Source of the DNA: Streptomyces aureocirculatus
GTDB lineage: Bacteria; Actinomycetota; Actinomycetes; Streptomycetales; Streptomycetaceae
Length of the DNA stretch: 64,000 nt
NCBI RefSeq assembly: GCF_000720475.1
Contig: NZ_JOAP01000022.1
Coordinates: 62,001 to 126,000 of the forward strand
Direction of reading: 5' to 3'
The position numbers and the translations under genes were made by a program. The notes beneath the pieces were generated by a model. That model saw only the letters and a list, made by a program, of their open reading frames with translations. It made no database searches and was not told the origin of the DNA. This document shows, one piece after another, positions 62,710-64,000 of the stretch. Position 1 is the stretch's first letter, and the number at the start of each line of letters is the position of its first letter.

Positions 62710-63579
62710 TCAGCCGCCCTTGTGGATCGTCTTGTGGATCCAGCTCTTGAAGGCGGGCACGTTGGAGTAGAGTCCCGGCCCCGTCCCGCAGCCCTCGCGG
62801 AGGCTGCCAGGACCGGATGTGGCGCCGATCAGCTCCCAGCGGCCGTTCTTCGCGCGCTGGAGCTGCGGGCCGCCGGAGTCGCCGTTGCACGCCATGGCCT
62901 TCGGCTTCGGGCTGACGGTGCACAGCCGCGTCCTGCCCGCCCAGCCGGGGGCACACTCGCTCACCGCGCCCCTGCGCGTGTCCAGTTGCTGGAGGCGGTC
63001 GGGGAACTTCGCGTCCTCCAGTGACGGCGCCTCGACGACCGTGCCGTAGCCGAGGATGCGGGTGGGCGTGCCGACCGGGCCCGCCTTCTCGGCGATGCGG
63101 ACGGGCTTTTGGGAGACGGGGCGGTCCAGGCGTATCAGCGCGAGGTCGTTCTTGTTGTGGGTCGTGCCCGTCATGTCCTGCACATAGCCGGGCGCGGTGA
63201 CGATCTTGTCGATGTCGCGGACGGACCCGCCGGTCGTCCGGTGGTCGCTGCCGACGCGGATCTTGCCGGTCAGCGTGGCCAGCTCGGGGTTGACGCAGTG
63301 CGCGGCCGTGAGGACCCACCGGGGGTCGATCAGTGTCGCCCCGCACTGGGCGCCGTACTCCTTGACCGGCACCGTCGCCATGTACGGGTAGTGCTGCGTG
63401 GCGTCCTCGCCGTTGACGATGGCGCTCGCGCTGCCGGTCATCACCGTGACGCCCAGGAGCGCGGTCGCGCCGAGCGCCGCGGCGCCCCGGGCGAGCAGCC
63501 GGCGCGAGCCCTGCCGGGAGAGGTCGGCAGGGGCGGAAGAAGGGGTCCCGGGGGCGGGAGCGGTGTCCGTGGCGTGCAT
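62710..63579 (-). CDS. Secreted trypsin-like serine protease (S1A)
   Basis: The ATG at 63579 is the natural start. The 289-residue product has a twin-arginine-like signal (GSRRLLARGAAALGATALLG) ending SASA just before the mature N-terminus IVNGEDA (I54). The triad is complete: H94 in TAAHC, D145 in NDLALIRL and S235 in NGDSGGP. Three cysteine pairs are likely. The residue six before the serine is lysine/alanine/methionine-rich (PKAMACNGDSGG) rather than aspartate, so trypsin specificity is uncertain. It should be active once the signal is removed, because no long propeptide exists. Confidence 0.9.
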   Translation of the reverse strand: MHATDTAPAPGTPSSAPADLSRQGSRRLLARGAAALGATALLGVTVMTGSASAIVNGEDATQHYPYMATVPVKEYGAQCGATLIDPRWVLTAAHCVNPELATLTGKIRVGSDHRTTGGSVRDIDKIVTAPGYVQDMTGTTHNKNDLALIRLDRPVSQKPVRIAEKAGPVGTPTRILGYGTVVEAPSLEDAKFPDRLQQLDTRRGAVSECAPGWAGRTRLCTVSPKPKAMACNGDSGGPQLQRAKNGRWELIGATSGPGSLREGCGTGPGLYSNVPAFKSWIHKTIHKGG

Positions 63580-63720
63580 GAACGGGCCTTTCGCAAAAAG
63601 TGACGGAGCTGCGTGTGGGTGAGGCGTCTGTCCGCCTCCCTCCCACCGCTCTGCGATCATCCGTTGCGGGCGGCCCCCGCAAACAGCGGCTGCGATGTCA
63701 CCCTGGGCTAAATTCTGGAC

Positions 63721-64000
63721 ATGTCAGTGATCGCCGTCCTCGCCCTCGACGGGGCCCCGGGGCACCAGCTCACCGCCCCCGGACTGGCCTTCGCCACGGC
63801 GGCCAGGCACCACCACCCGGTCGCGTACGAGGTGCGGGTCTGCGCGGGACCGGGGTTCAGCAGCACGGGCGGCCCCGCGCCCTTCGGCATCGAGGCGCCC
63901 TGGGGCATGGAGGGGCTCGACGACGCCGGCACGGTGCTGCTGTTGGGGCACGAGGGCTTCCGTGCCGCGCCGCCGCCCGCCGTCGTGGACGCCCTGCGGG
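63721..64000 (+). CDS. GlxA-type regulator, second copy (partial, runs off the window)
   Basis: The first 93 residues (MSVIAVLALDGAPGHQLTAP, GLAFATAARHHHPVAYEVRV, CAGPGFSSTGGPAPFGIEAP) match the DJ-1-like domain of the GlxA gene at 61494. The first 40 bases are identical to that gene's start, in inverted orientation. The C-terminal AraC domain should lie outside the window. The pair flanks the protease gene and may regulate it. Confidence 0.8.
   Translation, partial: MSVIAVLALDGAPGHQLTAPGLAFATAARHHHPVAYEVRVCAGPGFSSTGGPAPFGIEAPWGMEGLDDAGTVLLLGHEGFRAAPPPAVVDALR

Noticed and set aside
1..64000. tRNA or rRNA genes and telomere-like palindromes
   Set aside because: No cloverleaf, rRNA core sequence or clustered terminal palindromes were seen. 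The single 66-bp palindrome is isolated.

Overview
The window looks like Streptomyces or a very close relative. It has very high GC with G/C-biased third positions, GTG/TTG starts, AGGAG-type ribosome binding sites, a full-length AfsR/SARP-type regulator, several TetR, MarR, LysR and GlxA/AraC regulators, Tat- and Sec-exported proteins, and many mobile-element relics. The large share of truncated, frameshifted and internally duplicated genes fits the unstable arm of a linear actinomycete chromosome. That placement is inferred, because no telomere or origin is visible.

Layout. 0-3 kb: a LysR/sugar O-acetyltransferase pair, then decayed genes (IS5, an unrecognised gene, a frameshifted secreted protein, a PHP remnant). 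3.6-9.7 kb: a tight four-gene operon encoding a helical-repeat protein, a 1425-residue CHAT-protease/STAND-NTPase/TPR protein, a 49-residue acidic protein and a membrane protein. This is the strongest candidate for a poorly described conflict (immunity or cell-suicide) system. 9.8-16 kb: an SDR gene, relics (AlkZ-like, TetR, IS5, IS701, replication-relaxation), a DUF1453-like membrane protein and small secreted or hypothetical genes. 15.6-19.4 kb: a TIR-TM-WD40 protein divergent from a two-TM protein. 19.6-21.2 kb: a dead transposase and a GH92 fragment broken by a heptamer repeat. 21.2-23.8 kb: an intact three-gene acyl-CoA/KAS III operon. 23.9-27.2 kb: dead ATPase, dead DUF4297 nuclease and a frameshifted secreted protein. 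27.2-31.1 kb: NUDIX, amidase and a Tat-exported PLP enzyme. 31-36.3 kb: mostly relics around a DUF4239 protein and one intact small protein. 36.3-38.8 kb: a DUF4231/SLATT membrane protein divergent from a membrane protein with a possible TIR-like domain. 39-43 kb: a gene killed by a 22-bp duplication, a tautomerase/MarR pair, a methyltransferase and a truncated SDR. 43.4-48.2 kb: a secreted cationic protein and a molybdenum hydroxylase pair with a microsatellite-encoded polyserine linker. 48.4-55.2 kb: IS21 relic, dead MBL hydrolase, TetR, a perfect 66-bp palindrome, the SARP regulator and an SDR. 55-64 kb: EamA transporter, ricin-type lectin, two paralogous VOC proteins separated by dead LLM and TetR pieces, two related GlxA regulators flanking a trypsin-like protease, and a 20-bp tandem repeat.

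Two themes connect the window. First, immunity-type effector modules are clustered: CHAT-STAND, TIR-WD40, DUF4297, SLATT and a possible TIR-like membrane protein, so the segment resembles a conflict-system island. Second, short tandem duplications of 6, 7, 18, 20, 21, 22 and 24 bp recur throughout, some in frame and some gene-breaking, which suggests replication slippage is shaping this region. Some single-base frameshifts lie in homopolymers and could be sequencing errors. No tRNA, rRNA or CRISPR array was recognised.
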